Shown piece by piece: positions 11,043 to 23,215 of a stretch of 64,000 nucleotides of DNA (position 1 is the first letter of the stretch; each line of letters begins with the position of its first letter). Under the pieces are notes generated by a model, which saw nothing but the letters and a program-made list of their open reading frames with translations, had not been told where the DNA came from and ran no database searches. The stretch spans positions 29,179,529-29,243,528 of the forward strand of contig CM040101.1 of NCBI GenBank assembly GCA_022496805.1. Direction: 5' to 3'. Made by a program: the position numbers and the translations under genes. The DNA comes from Pohlia nutans (lineage: Eukaryota; Streptophyta; Bryopsida; Bryales; Mniaceae).

Positions 11043-11858
11043 AGGAATGCAGGTACTGTTCGCAAGAACCGCAAGGGTTTTCCTTCGTCTCTAGCTGGCT
11101 TCCCTAAGACCCAATTGCCTAAGTGAGGGACCCTTGTTGTGCGAATGCATCGCAGCAGAAAAATTTGCGCCATCTATTAGATAGACTCCAAACCAGTGTT
11201 CTTGCTTTCCACAGCAATCAACCTAATCAACCCAGAGGCCTTTGCAGAAAGGTGGATCGGTCGTGAACGAGTATATTACCCAACGTCACCAATTCTTCTC
11301 CAATATCAGTCAAATATGCGAAGAGTGGATGTAGTTGATCAGAAGAGGGAGTACTACAAAGTCCAGCTTCAATCACACAAATGGTGGCACAGAGTGTTCA
11401 TGTTTATCCTTGATTCTAATCTTGACAATTCGTTTGTGTTGTACTCAGAGGAGCAGCGTGAGATCAAACTACCAGTCCTTGCACGCGCGTTGTGGCGAAT
11501 GAACCTTGCAGAGGCTTTGGTGTTGCCCTTTGCACGAGCTGACAACGTACGAGGTGGTGTTTGGAATTTTGCCCCGAGAAGTCTTCATCGCGTGGAAGGC
11601 CATCCACATGACCGTACCTATTGCATCATGTGTGGTGCACAGACTCGGCGCTTCTGCGGCGGATGTGGGGGATTTTTGTATGCGATGGGGCTTGCTTCAT
11701 TTGTTTACATTCACAGCCTCGATTTAGGGTTCATGCTGTTGCTAATCGTCACTGAAATTGCAGGTGTGATCTTAGGAAGCGGATTAGAAGGTGAGTTTGG
11801 TGGACAGATGGTGGCATTCTTGGCGTGGTTGGGTGAGTTTGTGGAGAAGTTTGAGTGA
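11043..11858 (+). pseudogene. piggyBac transposase relic (C-terminal part)
   Basis: One frame reads through GTVRKNRKGFP, then a block ending IDSKPVFLLST, then MRRVDVVDQKREYY and KWWHRVFMFILD. These are the C-terminal landmarks of piggyBac (DDE_Tnp_1_7) transposases. A cysteine cluster of the C-terminal zinc domain follows (CIMCG, CGGCG). The frame is broken by TGA at 11124-11126 and TAG at 11178-11180; the TAG falls where the family has the W of its W-D-x-K motif. The end of the cysteine domain (C-DGACF-x2-C-LH) is readable only in another frame near 11681, so a frameshift lies just before it. The N-terminal half, with the first catalytic Asp residues, is missing or unrecognisable. Confidence 0.75.
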
Positions 11859-12830
11859 TGTTGCTATTACTTGACGAGGACAACGTGGAATTCGTGACCA
11901 AGTCCTGGAGTGTGGAGGAGTGTGCTCAGTAGATTGTAGTCATAGCTTTTCACTCCATAGAGCGATCCCAACATCTAGGGATATTTTCCTAATTTTTTTT
12001 GCATTCCCTAGTTCAGGACGGCGGTTAGAGAACTCATGACTAAGGCCCATTTGGTGTTTTGTTTCTCCAGTGACTTCGTGAAGTTACGAATTCTTTCCGG
12101 GTGTTGGTTTGTTTTGATTGTTGTTATGAAATTGTGAGTATGAGATGCTATACACTGGCCAGTTCCCATATCTTCTATGTTACAGCATTGTGGAGGCTTA
12201 GAGCAGCGTTTTGGCGCGAGCCAACTACTATGAAAGGCCTACAAGCAATGAAAGTTGAAGCAGTTGGAAGTGGCGCCATCTTGCCACCGTCCGCTATGCC
12301 ACGAGGGACATCATCGCAACTGTTGTACCGCAGCTCAAGTCTTTCACGCTGCCATCGTGGCGTATATTGTTCCAAAACCCTTTGGTACTCCGGGCGACCC
12401 CGTCAACTACACTTACGCACCATTTGATTGCAATTTCATAAATCGTTTTTGCAATTACTGAACCCCCAAAATATATAGAAGCGCAACCTCCTATTTGCTT
12501 CTGATTCCCCGTTCCAATTGAGCGTATCTCAAACAACGATTTTTTCCTGATCACAAATCAGTTTCATGTAGTCTGTGACTAATGAACATCAATCTGCTAC
12601 TCTAAATCGCAGCCTCATCTTATTGTAGTTGATGTTCAAAAAATTTCACCGCACCTCAAACGTTCTCTTGTTACCATCGACACGGTTCGATTTGCCGATG
12701 TCTGCTTCGATTTCCTACAATTTTTTAGAGGCCCACCGTATACACTACTTTGATTGTCATATATACAAAGCCCAGAATCGTTCAAGGATTAATACAAGAC
12801 CGTTCTGGCAATATTTTTCACTTCTCCATG
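11859..12830. other. no gene recognised
   Basis: Short ORFs on both strands overlap and lack any family signature. Nothing else stands out. Confidence 0.3.
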
Positions 12831-12834
12831 CCCC

Positions 12835-13030
12835 ATTCCGCGGTCATAGGGGATAAATATTCCGTGGTAATGGGTCCCTAAAATCCCTAAAAATAGCCTA
12901 TTATTCGAATATTTTCTAAATTTAGTATATTTGACAAAGTCAAACCGGACTTCACCGCTCTAAATTCTGTGCTTCACTGCTCACCGCTCACTGCTCACTG
13001 CTCATCGCTCACAAACTAGCGTCGTTGAAG
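12835..13030. repeat. dispersed repeat R1, copy 1
   Basis: Has GGTAATGGGTC near its left end and a run of CACTGCTCACCGCTC units ending in AGCGTCGT. It aligns by eye with 18105-18310 and with the reverse complement of 34345-34520. No coding potential. Possibly a short non-autonomous element. Confidence 0.6.
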
Positions 13031-13189
13031 GAGGCATCATGGAGATTCACTGCAGAGATTATGTTACTCTTGCTTCGAATCCAAATTCCACTGCGAACTC
13101 CCGAACTGTAGCGGTTTAGACTCATTTGAAATATCAGGAGGTAGGGTAGAAATCTCATCATTCTTCAAGAGGTTTCGGGTGACAAAAGA

Positions 13190-13445
13190 CCCATGATCTG
13201 AGCACTCGAAAGTCCTGAGCACACTGAAATTCTCACTGATTCTGAAATTCTGAAAGACCCAAGATCTGAGCACACTGAAATTATATTCTAGCTGTACACT
13301 GACAGAATGACAGTGTGGGCGTCCCAAAGCTAGCTGAACACTCACAGAATATGGCATTGAAGTTAATCCCACGGATCCGTGGGATTGGCCTAGGTGCCAT
13401 TTATGGCATTGAAGTTAATCCCACGGATCCGTGGGATTGCCGACT
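13190..13445. repeat. short direct repeats and two palindrome family B sites
   Basis: Phrases built on GATCTGAGCACACTGAAAT repeat at 13190-13290. At 13365-13386 and 13417-13438 lie two perfect 22-bp palindromes with half-site AATCCCACGGA, inside a 52-bp tandem duplication starting TATGGCATTGAAGT. Confidence 0.8.
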
Positions 13446-13742
13446 CTTGAAACTCTGACTCCAAACAGACTCACTACAACTTCGAAATCTTCTGCTTCAG
13501 ATGCCTAGAGAGGTGCCGGGAGAAACGTACAAAAATGCTGAGCTCTCCAATCGGACCTGATGCCCTGGACTCCATGTGCAGTTGCCTCGTAGAAGCAGCA
13601 CTTGCGATAGTCTGCAGGTACGAGCATGAAGACCCTAATCTGTGGAGCAGAGAGCTGAGTGGCATGTATGCAGCCGATACCCGCCCCCGATACCAACCCC
13701 CGGTCCCGCTACCCGCCCCCCGATACCCACAAGAAAGTTTAA

Positions 13743-14062
13743 CCCCTAAACGTACCAACCCGTTGAACAGAAGTAGATTCTTGTGTCAAAAGTAGATATT
13801 AGCATAGCTTATATGTAAATGAGGTGTACATGAGAAGACCATTGAGCATATAATCTACCCAACAAATTAGACATACTTGTAGTTGAAGGCCTCTTCAATA
13901 TTATTAAGAGCTCCCTATCACAAGAGAATTATTGTAATTGGTACAGAATTTATTAGGCTTTCAAAGTTGACTTGGATGAAAATCATCCTAGGTTGTATGA
14001 GAAAGCTACAAGGCTTCGAATGTGTTCATGATCCAGTTTCTAGACGCTGGAACGTTTAGGGG
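13743..14062. mobile_element. TTAA-flanked short element (piggyBac-type MITE)
   Basis: Left flank TTAA at 13739-13742, then CCCCTAAACGTACC. The right end is GGAACGTTTAGGGG, followed by TTAT (one change from TTAA). It shares the right-terminal phrase CCAGTTTCTAGACGCTG with the elements ending at 23800 and 25404. No ORF. The TTAA target fits piggyBac-like mobilisation, and a piggyBac relic lies 2 kb to the left. Confidence 0.7.
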
Positions 14063-14066
14063 TTAT

Positions 14067-14440
14067 TAAAAAGGCAGATTAAAAATGGTAAACGAGAGTA
14101 AGACAACATATAAGAACGTTAAACTAGAATTAGTTAAATATATAAGAGGAGGAAAAAAACAAGATAAATTGGAAAAATTAATTATGTGAGGAAAAAAGAT
14201 CTGACGTTAAATTTCCACAAAGTTAAAATAGAAATGGTGAAAAATGGTGAAGGAATTCACAGATGTGAAGGTAAATTAACTCCAACTAGTAATAAATAGA
14301 GTGCAACTATATATCATAACTCCAACTATTCATAAATAGTGCAGGCTTTGAAATAAAATGATGAAGAATGGTGCAAAATTGTGAAAACTGATGAAAAATA
14401 ATGAAAAATTGAACAAATCGATAGGACAAATGAGTTTTCC
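14067..14440. other. AT-rich, no gene seen
   Basis: Simple purine-rich sequence with repeated GATGAAAAATG-like phrases; nothing recognisable. Confidence 0.3.
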
Positions 14441-14441
14441 G

Positions 14442-15665
14442 TTGCAAAAAACTTTGTGGTGGCTAATCCCACGACTCCGTGGGATTGGCCACCATGGAGT
14501 TTTGTGTTGAGAAAATCTCTATAGTGGCTAATCCCACAGATCTGTGGGATTGGCCACTGTGGGTTTTGTTTCTCTGGATTTGCGACTGCAATTTTAGAAA
14601 TTCAGGGCGTGTAATATACCGTTGGGAAGGTCTTGAATATACCTTTCCAACAGTATATTACAAGCCCCTAAATGATTAAAATTGGAATCGTAAATCAAAA
14701 AAGAAAAATATGTAGTCGCAAAGCGACTGCAGATCAGGGTGGTCAAAAGAACCACTTTGGGTTTTATGTTGCAAAAAACTCCATGGTGGCTAACCCCACG
14801 GATCCGTGGGGTTGGCCACTGTGGGTTTTCTGATGCGAAAAACTCCATGGTGGCTAATCCCACGGATCCATGGGATTGACCAATGTGGGTTTTGTTTTTC
14901 TGGATTTGCGACTGTAATTTTAGGAATTTCAGGGCGAGCAATATACCGTTAGAAAGGTCTTGAACGGTATACCTTTCCAACGGTATATTACACGCCCCTA
15001 AATGATTAAAATTGGAATCGTAAGGCAAATAAGAAAAATTTGTAGTTGTTGAGCGACTGCAGATCAGGGTGATCAAAAGAACCACTTTGGATTTTATGTT
15101 GCGAAAAACTCCATGGTGGCTAACCCCACGGATCCGTGGGATTGACTAGTGTGGGTTTTTTGTTTTTGGATCTACGACCGCAATTTTAGGAATTTCAGGG
15201 CGTGTAATATACCGTTAGAAAGGTCTTGAAAATACCTTTCCAATGGTATATTACACGCACCTAAATGATTAAAATTGGAATCGTAAATCAAAAAAGAAAA
15301 ATTTGTAGTCGCCAAGCAACTGCAGATCAGGGTGATCAAAAGAACCACTTTGGGTTTTATGTTTCAAAAAACTCCATGGTGGCTAACCCCACAGATCCGT
15401 GGGGTTGGCCAGTGTGGGTTTTTTGTTGCGAAAAACTCCATGGTGGCTAATCCCACGGATCCGTGGGATTGGCCACTGTGGGTCTTATTTTTTTGGATCT
15501 GCGACTACAATTTTAGGAATTTTAGGGCGTGTAATATACTGTTGGGAAGGCCTTGAAAATACCTTTCCATTGGTATATTGCACGCCCCTAAATGATTAAA
15601 ATTGGAATCGTAAATCAAAAAAGAAAAATTTGTAGTCGCTAAGCGACTGCAGATCAGGGTGGTCA
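14442..15665. repeat. palindrome family B tandem repeat
   Basis: About four units of roughly 260-326 bp. Each holds one or two 22-bp palindromes (half-site AATCCCACGGA, or AACCCCACGGA in variants), flanked by CTCCATGGTGGCT and GGCCACTGTGGG. Each also holds a larger hairpin of about 70 bp built from GGGCGTGTAATATACCGTT and its complement (starts near 14608, 14934, 15197, 15521), and a small GTCGC-GCGAC hairpin. Many variants are compensatory: CC for TC on one side is matched by GG for GA on the other. Confidence 0.85.
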
Positions 15666-15699
15666 AAAGAACCGAAGCCGATTTTGGCTGCGGTTTTTT

Positions 15700-16974
15700 T
15701 CGACCATGTATTCTACTAGTGCAAAGAGGAATTGTAACTCTGTAGCGCCCAACGACGTGCCGAGCGCACCAGTGATCATGTTGTGCTGTAGAAGGTCTTG
15801 TTGGACATGCCCAGAGGCGAGGAGTTTTGCACTCAAAATCCACACCTCGAGGGCGCCGAGGTGTTTGGATTGCAGAAGCGTAGGCCCGATACCTCCATTG
15901 GTGCAGATGATGAAACACACCGCCCCGACACCGTCAACTTCTCTCGCCCTGTCCCGGTAAGAGACTCTCTAGATCTAATCCCGTAATTCTACCTACAATT
16001 GTTGAAGAGTCTTCTCTAGACGTGCAAGAAGTTCAAGAGCCTCCACCGTCCGAGCTCGATTTTCGTCGAGTCACCGCCGTTCAAGAAACCAAGGTTGACG
16101 AGCTGGTTTGGCATATAGCCCGTATCCCTTACAATTCTAGCAAGTCTAATTGGACCATGCATACGGATACTAAAAAGAAATGCACTGCGAAGCTCGTCAC
16201 TAACAATCGGAGTGTTGCTTGTCCGGCCTACTCTGGAGTTTGGGATTTTTACACAATGCAAAACAAAAACCTATAAAGTTCTTCTTCTGTCCGGACGACA
16301 TCGAGCGTTGTGTGAAGGGCTTCCATCGCAAGTAGGTCATCCCATTTTCAGACACCCAAGGCAAGCTCCCAATTCCTCCCGTGTGGCCTATCATGCTTGG
16401 TACTAAACTCACTTGCCCGAAGATCGTGGCCCTTGAGAATGCAGGATTCCAACTCCCCTCTAAGGGGCGTGTCACTCCGACTCGATTCTTCAAGAACTCT
16501 GCTCCTCCACTCGACTTGTCAACGGTTCGAATTACCGACAACCCCGACTACATTCCTTCGACAAGGAAATCCAAGGCTACTCGACGCTCCTGCACTAGGC
16601 CCTCAACAAAACGCAAGGAGAATGTTGGATTTGCTCGAGCCATGTACGGAACCATTTTGAAGTTGACTATGATCTTCCACCCGGGGTTCGACTGTGTTAT
16701 GATGTTGCAGTCCAAACCTCCTCCTACGGATGCCGTTTACCAAGTGACGGTGAGCTCTCACCCGGAGTGTACTTGCGCAGCCTTCAAAGATATGATTATC
16801 AAGTTTGGGAGCAAGCGCAATTTCTATCTGAATTGTAAACACCTCTACTACATATTCGTCAAGGTTTCTAACTTAGATCCCAAAGTTAACATGTTCATAC
16901 ACGCCCCGACCTTTAGTTTCAACAAGGTCAAGCTCATCCTCGAAGGTGGCCGCTTGACACATTCTACCACCTAG
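15700..16974 (+). pseudogene. SWIM zinc-finger protein, copy 1 (broken)
   Basis: The best frame runs 16270-16974 with a TAG at 16331-16333. Upstream pieces near 15798 and 16022 lie in other frames. The C-terminal part carries the SWIM pattern C-x-C ... C-x-H (ECTC at about 16765, then NCKHLYYIF), followed by IHAPTFSFNKVK. N-terminally FFFCPDDIERC aligns with FWFCPDQIVKC of the copy at 34833-35522. SWIM fingers bind DNA or protein and are common at the end of MULE transposases and FAR1/FHY3 proteins, but no DDE domain is visible here, so function is left open. Stop at 16972-16974. Confidence 0.65.
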
Positions 16975-17190
16975 ACTTGTACCCGACTTAGGAATACTTT
17001 GTCCCTAATAGACGTGGTCGTTTGTTGACCGCGTGTGTACTTGCTCTATCACTCAAAGAAATACAAATATGTACTTCTCCACTCTACGAAAAGTACAAAC
17101 CATATTCAATGATCTTTATTCTTGTCCAATCATTGCAGTACAATAATTTTTGCATGTCTTTCACACCGTTCAACTCTAGACTTCTCACTT
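16975..17190. other. AT-rich spacer
   Basis: No feature recognised. Confidence 0.3.
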
Positions 17191-17191
17191 T

Positions 17192-17728
17192 TTAACTACG
17201 CCTCCGACGTGCCCAACTCCTTGAAGCTCTTCCTGCATGTTCCTCATTCGATCTAGGCGGGCTTACTGAATTCGGTCGAAATAAATCTACATAGCTAATG
17301 GTTCGGTCCTTCATCCGTTCTCTCAACGGCAAAGGATGTGGTGATAACCCTCGCATGCTCTCACAAAATGACAACGGCTTCGAAGAATCCACTGCCTCAT
17401 TGACCTCCTCTTCCTCGTCAACCGTGTTGTCCTCATCCTCCACCTCTTCTCTTTCCTCCACCGCATCTTCTTCTCTTTCCACCACATCTTCCCTCTTCAG
17501 TTTGTCCGTATATCGTTGCCGCTCCTCCTCCTCCACCCTCCACTTCCAAGCTTGCGTGGACTGTGAGAAGGGTGTCATCACAGACTCATAACAATATCGT
17601 TTTGCAGCACTTTTCTCATTCCTCTCACGTTCCAGCGATGGATTAAATGGAATGTGGGGATCTTCTAAACTTACTATCTCCTCATTCCGTCCTAGACCGT
17701 CAAACATGTATCTCTCCTCTTCCATCAT
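17192..17728 (-). CDS. hypothetical acidic, Glu-rich protein (178 aa)
   Basis: An open frame of 178 codons with initial MMEEERYMFDGL, a Glu/Asp-rich middle likely to form a charged helix or disordered stretch, and a basic end (RSWARRRRS). No family is recognised. The opposite strand over the same DNA is only a low-complexity Ser/Thr frame, which favours the minus strand. Composition resembles the acidic tail of the hAT ORF at 36.2-37.0 kb, so it could be a transposon remnant. No intron evidence. Confidence 0.35.
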   Translation of the reverse strand: MMEEERYMFDGLGRNEEIVSLEDPHIPFNPSLERERNEKSAAKRYCYESVMTPFSQSTQAWKWRVEEEERQRYTDKLKREDVVEREEDAVEEREEVEDEDNTVDEEEEVNEAVDSSKPLSFCESMRGLSPHPLPLRERMKDRTISYVDLFRPNSVSPPRSNEEHAGRASRSWARRRRS

Positions 17729-17729
17729 A

Positions 17730-18100
17730 TACTACTCGTCTACATTCTTGTTGTGTTTGAGTTTAGGGACGTCCTTATATATTGAGTCCCGACAACTTCG
17801 TCCACCACAATGAATTATTGCTATAGTCCAAGTTGTAGGAATCAAATCAAGAAGTAGCTAGAACAAAAACAAAATTGATGAGATAAGAATGCCACAACTA
17901 CGTGCTTTGTCCCTTGTGCCTTGTCCTTCTGTTCACTTAGTCTTCAATGGCATCAATCTTGTTCACTCATTGAAACCTTTATTGACCTCTTCATTTGCTT
18001 TGGTTTTATACAGAACCTCTATTTTTCAATTATCTATTTCCGTGTCTATTTTAAGTAATTAAAAACAATCAAAAGTGTACCAAAAAAAAAAGTGATTGTT
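17730..18100. other. no gene seen
   Basis: AT-rich spacer with an A-run near 18080. Confidence 0.3.
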
Positions 18101-18104
18101 TTTC

Positions 18105-18310
18105 ATGGCCCTCATTTCCACGGTAATGGGTCAAAGAATATACTATTATTAGCACGAATCTCAAATATTCTTTGGAATATTCGAATCTTTCAAAAACAAG
18201 TTATAAAAATAGTAAAAATATTACTATTTTTAATTTCTGCCCGCTCTATGCTCTCCAAATTTGCGCTCTCCGCTCTACGCTCACATAGAAGTGTCGTCCG
18301 TACATCTTCG
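18105..18310. repeat. dispersed repeat R1, copy 2
   Basis: Shares GGTAATGGGTC near the left end and GCGCTCTCCGCTCTACGCTC near the right end with R1 copies at 12835 and 34345. The interior is AT-rich with small hairpins around TAGTAAAAATATTACTA. Confidence 0.6.
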
Positions 18311-18436
18311 AGTCAAAGATGTCTAAGGGGCAGGGGTGTAATTCTCTTACATATGGTGTATTATCTTCTGAGTACTGTGAGGACTCATAGGGATATATCC
18401 CTATTAGTTGTATGGTTATATGGTTTTATGTATCGG

Positions 18437-19600
18437 ATATGTTAAATTTATCTTCGGGTCAAAGATATTCCTTCAAGAGTTCACGATATATATTTTTGTT
18501 TTTTAGTGTGTTATTTTTGACTTGGTTAATGTTATCTTCAGGTCGAGGATAATTTTCTTGGTCTCATATATAACTATCTAGAGCTCGTGGTTTGTTTTCT
18601 TCGACTCAAAGATTTGTGTCCTTGAGTTGAAAATAGATATCTTCGAGTCGAGGATATATATCGGGGGATCTTCGTGTCGAGGATATTTTCGGGGATCTTT
18701 GACTCTCTTCCATATGTTGTATTATCTTCTGGTACGTGGAGGACTCAAACAGATATATCTGTATTAGTTGATGCTTATATGGTTATATATTTTGGGTATG
18801 TTAAATTCATCTCCGAGTCGAAGATCTCCTCGTTCGTCTCCTCTACGAATGTATTATATTTTGTATTAGTGTGTCTGATCCGATTTTATTGGGCTTATAG
18901 TTGTTGGCAATTATCCTCGACTCGAAGATAACTGCGTGCTGTAGCTGACATTGAGTTGATAATTTCGGTACTTTGTTAGTGGAAGTGGTAGTTTTTAGTG
19001 CGTGTCGTGTGAGGCTATCTTCGACTCGAAGATAATCTTGTATGTCTGGGTGATGTTCTGTCTCTAGTCTCTAGATATATCTTCGAGTCGAAGATATTCC
19101 TGCAAGAGAGGACGCTTTTTCTGAGCTTGTTCTTATTTACGACGGTATAATTATCTGCGTGTCGAGGATATATATCCTCGATTCGATGGTATATTTCCTC
19201 GTATCATTGTTATATGTTTTTAATTGACTATAATTATCTTCGGGTCGAGGATAATTATTTGCAAGTCGAGGATATTCCTACAAGAGAGGAAGCTTTTTTG
19301 AGCTTCTTTTTTTACTACGGTATGATTATCTTTGTTTCGAGGATATCTATGTTGGTGTCGAATGTGAATTTCCTTGTATCAAAGTTATATGTTTTTTGTG
19401 GAAGGTAATTATCTTCGGGTCGAGGAAAGTTATCTTCGAATCGAAGGTATCTGTCTTGGACTCGAGGGTAATTATTCTGGAGTCAAAGATAATTATCTTC
19501 GAGTCGAAGATAATTATACCTTCACTCTGAAGATAATTATCTTCGGAGTGAAGGTAGTAATGCTCGGGTCAAAGATAATTATCTTCGAATTGGCAGGGGT
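18437..19600. repeat. palindrome family C, block 1
   Basis: Some twenty near-palindromes with half-site TTATCTTCGA (variants TATCCTCGA) around one free base. Good examples are near 18635, 19014, 19077 and 19495. A longer phrase including ATTCCTGCAAGAGAGGA recurs near 19090 and 19270, showing tandem ancestry. At 19505-19580 palindromes are packed almost end to end. No coding frame is convincing. Confidence 0.8.
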
Positions 19601-20984
19601 CTTCAACCCTCAACGAGTTGATACTTATACATTTAGCATTGACGCAAGAATTTTAGTGCAGTAACAAGAATTCAATAACATGAACACCAAAACTAGAGCA
19701 AACCGTAGCTACAGAGAAAGAAAACTATCGAGAAAAACGGACCCTCAAGCTCAGAACTCGTGTTGAAATTGCAAAATATAAACCCAATTACATAAGATGG
19801 CAATGAAGAATACAGTTGAACTCACTTGTGAACATAGCTGAACTCAATTGTGAACAAAATTGAACAAAGCTGAGCAAAGCTGAACTGGTTTGAGAAGAAT
19901 GTTGTTATGTTGAACAAATCGAAACCCTAGCTTTTAGAACAAATCCAAAATTTAAGGTGTCAGCAGTACCTCTGATAATGTGGCTGCTCGTCCTTCAAAT
20001 TCACGCTCCCTCCACCGTGTGCAATTATTAACACCCGTTACACCCCACCTCCACTTGGACCAACCTTCGTACTTTGCCAATCAGCAAACCCTAAACTCAA
20101 AGCAATGTTGCAATGGAGGAGATGAGCGATGAGCGAAATGCAGACAAAACCTGAACCCTAGGTGAAAGCTGAGGATTCCTAAATATAATAAATAAAGTGT
20201 CACTTACATACTATGCACTTTTTGCTGCTGATTAATATCCAAAGTTTTATTGAAGAACTGGGACCATTTGTCTGCAGGTTTCTATACTGCAACAGTGAAG
20301 AAAACATTTGAGGTTGAGGAGAATTGGAGGTTTTTTTACCTGATTCAGCACTTCAAGCTGGTACAAATTCCAATTGTTGTTTGCCTCCAAACCACTATTT
20401 GCCTCCAAAGCTGTTTGCCTCCAAAATTGCTTGCCTGCAATACTGCTCGCCCTCCAATAATTCAAATCTCCAAAGCGGCCAATCTTCAATGCCTCCAATA
20501 CTACAAGCTCCTAACCTCCAATTCTCGTCAACTCTAACCTCCAAGCGGAGATTGACATCCAAGAGTGATAGAGAGGAAATATAAAACCACAGACAAACCA
20601 CAAAGAGGAAATAGAAATCCACGAGAACGCTGCTGCAGGCAAGGAGAGCGACACTGCAACGGGAGAGATATCCTAAACAAACGACAAACCCTAGTGCGGA
20701 GCGAGGGAGAGTAGCGGAGCAGCGGAGCGAGGTCACGGAGCGGAGCGAGGTCACAGAGCTGAGCAGGGAGATGAAACTGCAAAAAACCAAACCCTAGGTT
20801 GCGGGAGAGAGGGAACGGGCAGGTTGCGGGAGAGACGGAACCTTCCCCAATTAAAAAATTCATTTATATATAATTTTTTTATGTTTTTTACTTCCATTTG
20901 TCTACATGATTATTCTATTCGTAATTAGAATAAATAGGGCATTATCTCCTTTACCACAGAGGAGGTAAGGGCAAAACCTAGATG
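19601..20984. other. gene-free segment of short repeated words
   Basis: Three sub-blocks each reuse one word: TTGAAC/GCTGAAC at about 19815-19920, GCCTCCAA at about 20380-20545 (near nine times), and GGAGCG with GAGGTCAC at about 20690-20765. ORFs here are by-products of the repetition. Confidence 0.5.
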
Positions 20985-21560
20985 TGTTACAAAATGTTAC
21001 TTCTACAACTGATGAAGTTTGGTCCAAAAGAGATATTGAGAAGCATGATGTTTAGTAATTATTTGTACCGTCAAACTGTCAAAAAATGGTTTAAACACTC
21101 ATGTAATGAATTTAGAAGTATTTACCATTTCACATTCACCAAAATTACATTTTTTATTTTTAAAATTTGAAATTTGGTGTAATTGGGTAAAACTAGACAT
21201 TCTATTCTAAAATTTTTATTAGCAAAAATTTCAAAGGAGAAGACATCATTACTTTCTCGAAATAGAAAGTTTTATAACACTAGGACATTGTCAGGTGTTT
21301 GTCTGCTCCGTCAGACTTTTAAAAATAGGTTGAGACATTCATTTAATGAATTGAGAAGCATTTAGTACATAATATTCACGAAAATTACAATTTTTATTGT
21401 TAGACTTCGAAATTTGGTATAACTAGTGAAAACTATACATTCTATTCTAGAATTTAAAAAAAAAATTCAAACGCTACAACATCAGTACTATCTCGAAATA
21501 GAAATTTATATAACACTAGGACATGGTTGGAATGAGGTGTTTGTTCCGTGAAATATAGTC
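20985..21560. repeat. diverged tandem repeat, unit about 245 bp
   Basis: Roughly two and a half units sharing CATTCTATTCTA, TCTCGAAATAGAAA and TATAACACTAGGACAT. A short telomere-like stretch (AAACCCTAAACCCT) follows at about 21603-21617; it is too short to be a telomere array. Confidence 0.55.
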
Positions 21561-21619
21561 GCTTCATGATTACAAACGGTCAGCACGACATCACCGTAAA
21601 CCTTAAACCCTAAACCCTT

Positions 21620-23210
21620 AACTACCTAGTAAGGGAGAAGTACCAATACCTGATAGGATTTCGACCTATTGAGAACAATGGTTTTTAATAATGAAAACTT
21701 GCAATTGACCATTGGATTTATCTCCTAAGTGAACAATCGATCATTTTCCTATCGCAGCGCAGTTGCTGTGACTGCCCATAGTCAAAAAATGACATTATCT
21801 TGAGTTCTGGTTTTTTGTCAAGATATCGATCGAATTGGGAATGAATCATATTCTATTGTTGTTTGATGCATCTTATTTGCAGAAATTGGAAGTTCACTAT
21901 GGAATTTCTCAAATACACATATCTCAATATAGTCCTAGTGTCATAATACTTTCCATTTTGGAAAAAGGATGATGTTTTCTTATTTGAAAATTATCCATTT
22001 ATCAATTCTACAAATATTGTCTAATTTTAGCCAATCATGGCCAATTTCAAATTTTGAAAATAAAATTGTAGAGTTGGAGAATATTAATAGGTAAATGCTT
22101 TTAAATTCACTAAACGATGATTTTTAAGTATTTTGAAAAGTTATAATGTACAATTAATTACCGAACATCATGCTTCTCGTTTTCTCTTTAGGCCAAATTT
22201 CATCAAAGTTCTAGAAGATACATTTTATAAATTGTAACCATTCTCTTCATTGCATCCTTTATAGTGTTTCATCAATCCAAATTTCTAATGGATCTTGTGC
22301 TAAGTGTCTATCATGTGTATGATATGATTCTTTAAAGTAAGATATTGTGTCTCATTTTTATATGTATTAAACGGACTTTGTTTAGATCAAATCCTATTTT
22401 TACTTCAAAAAAAGAGATCATAAAAATGATTTTCTAAAATAAATATAATCATATAATGAACATCATACCATCTCAGAGTGCTTCTTATTCCAAGCTCATT
22501 ACCACAATTCTATTCTATTTTCTGTTACTTGGAAATTCGTGATTAAATTTGAAAAGACATTCTTGAAATTTTAATTACAATTTATCAGTAAACAATATGA
22601 TAAACCAAACCGTGCAATGGATAGTGAAGTAGCACAAGAACCATGAGAAATTGTGGTGGATGAGAACTGTCCAATTCGGATGGAATTCAATCAGTTTGAA
22701 TCTGTTTGTCGTCCACTATATGGACGCAGGCGCCTCACATTTTCTAGACACAGACCCAACATCAATGTTTAGGCCCATAATCAGGAATTGACTTGTCTTG
22801 ACTATTAGTTTTTGTCGGAATGGATGGAAAGACAACATGTTCTAGTGCTGTTTGTAGCAATTCATTTTCAATATTGAAGTTCTAATAAGATTTTTTCACA
22901 TATTGAGACCTTAATATGGTCATAGTATTATAAAATTTTCTATTTCGAAAAAGTGATGATGTACTCTCATTTGAGATTATTACTTATTAAATTTTAGAAT
23001 AGAATGTCTAGTTTGAACCAATCATATCTAATTTCAAATTCTAAAATTCTAATTTCAAATTCTTATAAGAATATTCTAAGAATGTTCAAGAATTAAAAAA
23101 ATATTTTTGGTGTAGGGTTTATAAGAATTTATTTGGAGTATTTTGAAACAAATTTATCAAGTCTTTTATTTTCAGAGCTAAAATTGAATTAAATGACTTT
23201 TTCTTAGCCA
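21620..23210. other. AT-rich, no gene seen
   Basis: Continuous AT-rich DNA, with fragments resembling the TTAA-element interior (phrases such as CATTCTATTCTAAAAT). No ORF of note. Confidence 0.3.
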
Positions 23211-23215
23211 ATTAA

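Noticed and set aside
15700..16974. MULE transposase
   Set aside because: A SWIM finger is present, but no MULE DDE domain is visible in any of the three copies.
21598..21620. Telomere array
   Set aside because: Only about two AAACCCT units; an interstitial telo-box at most.
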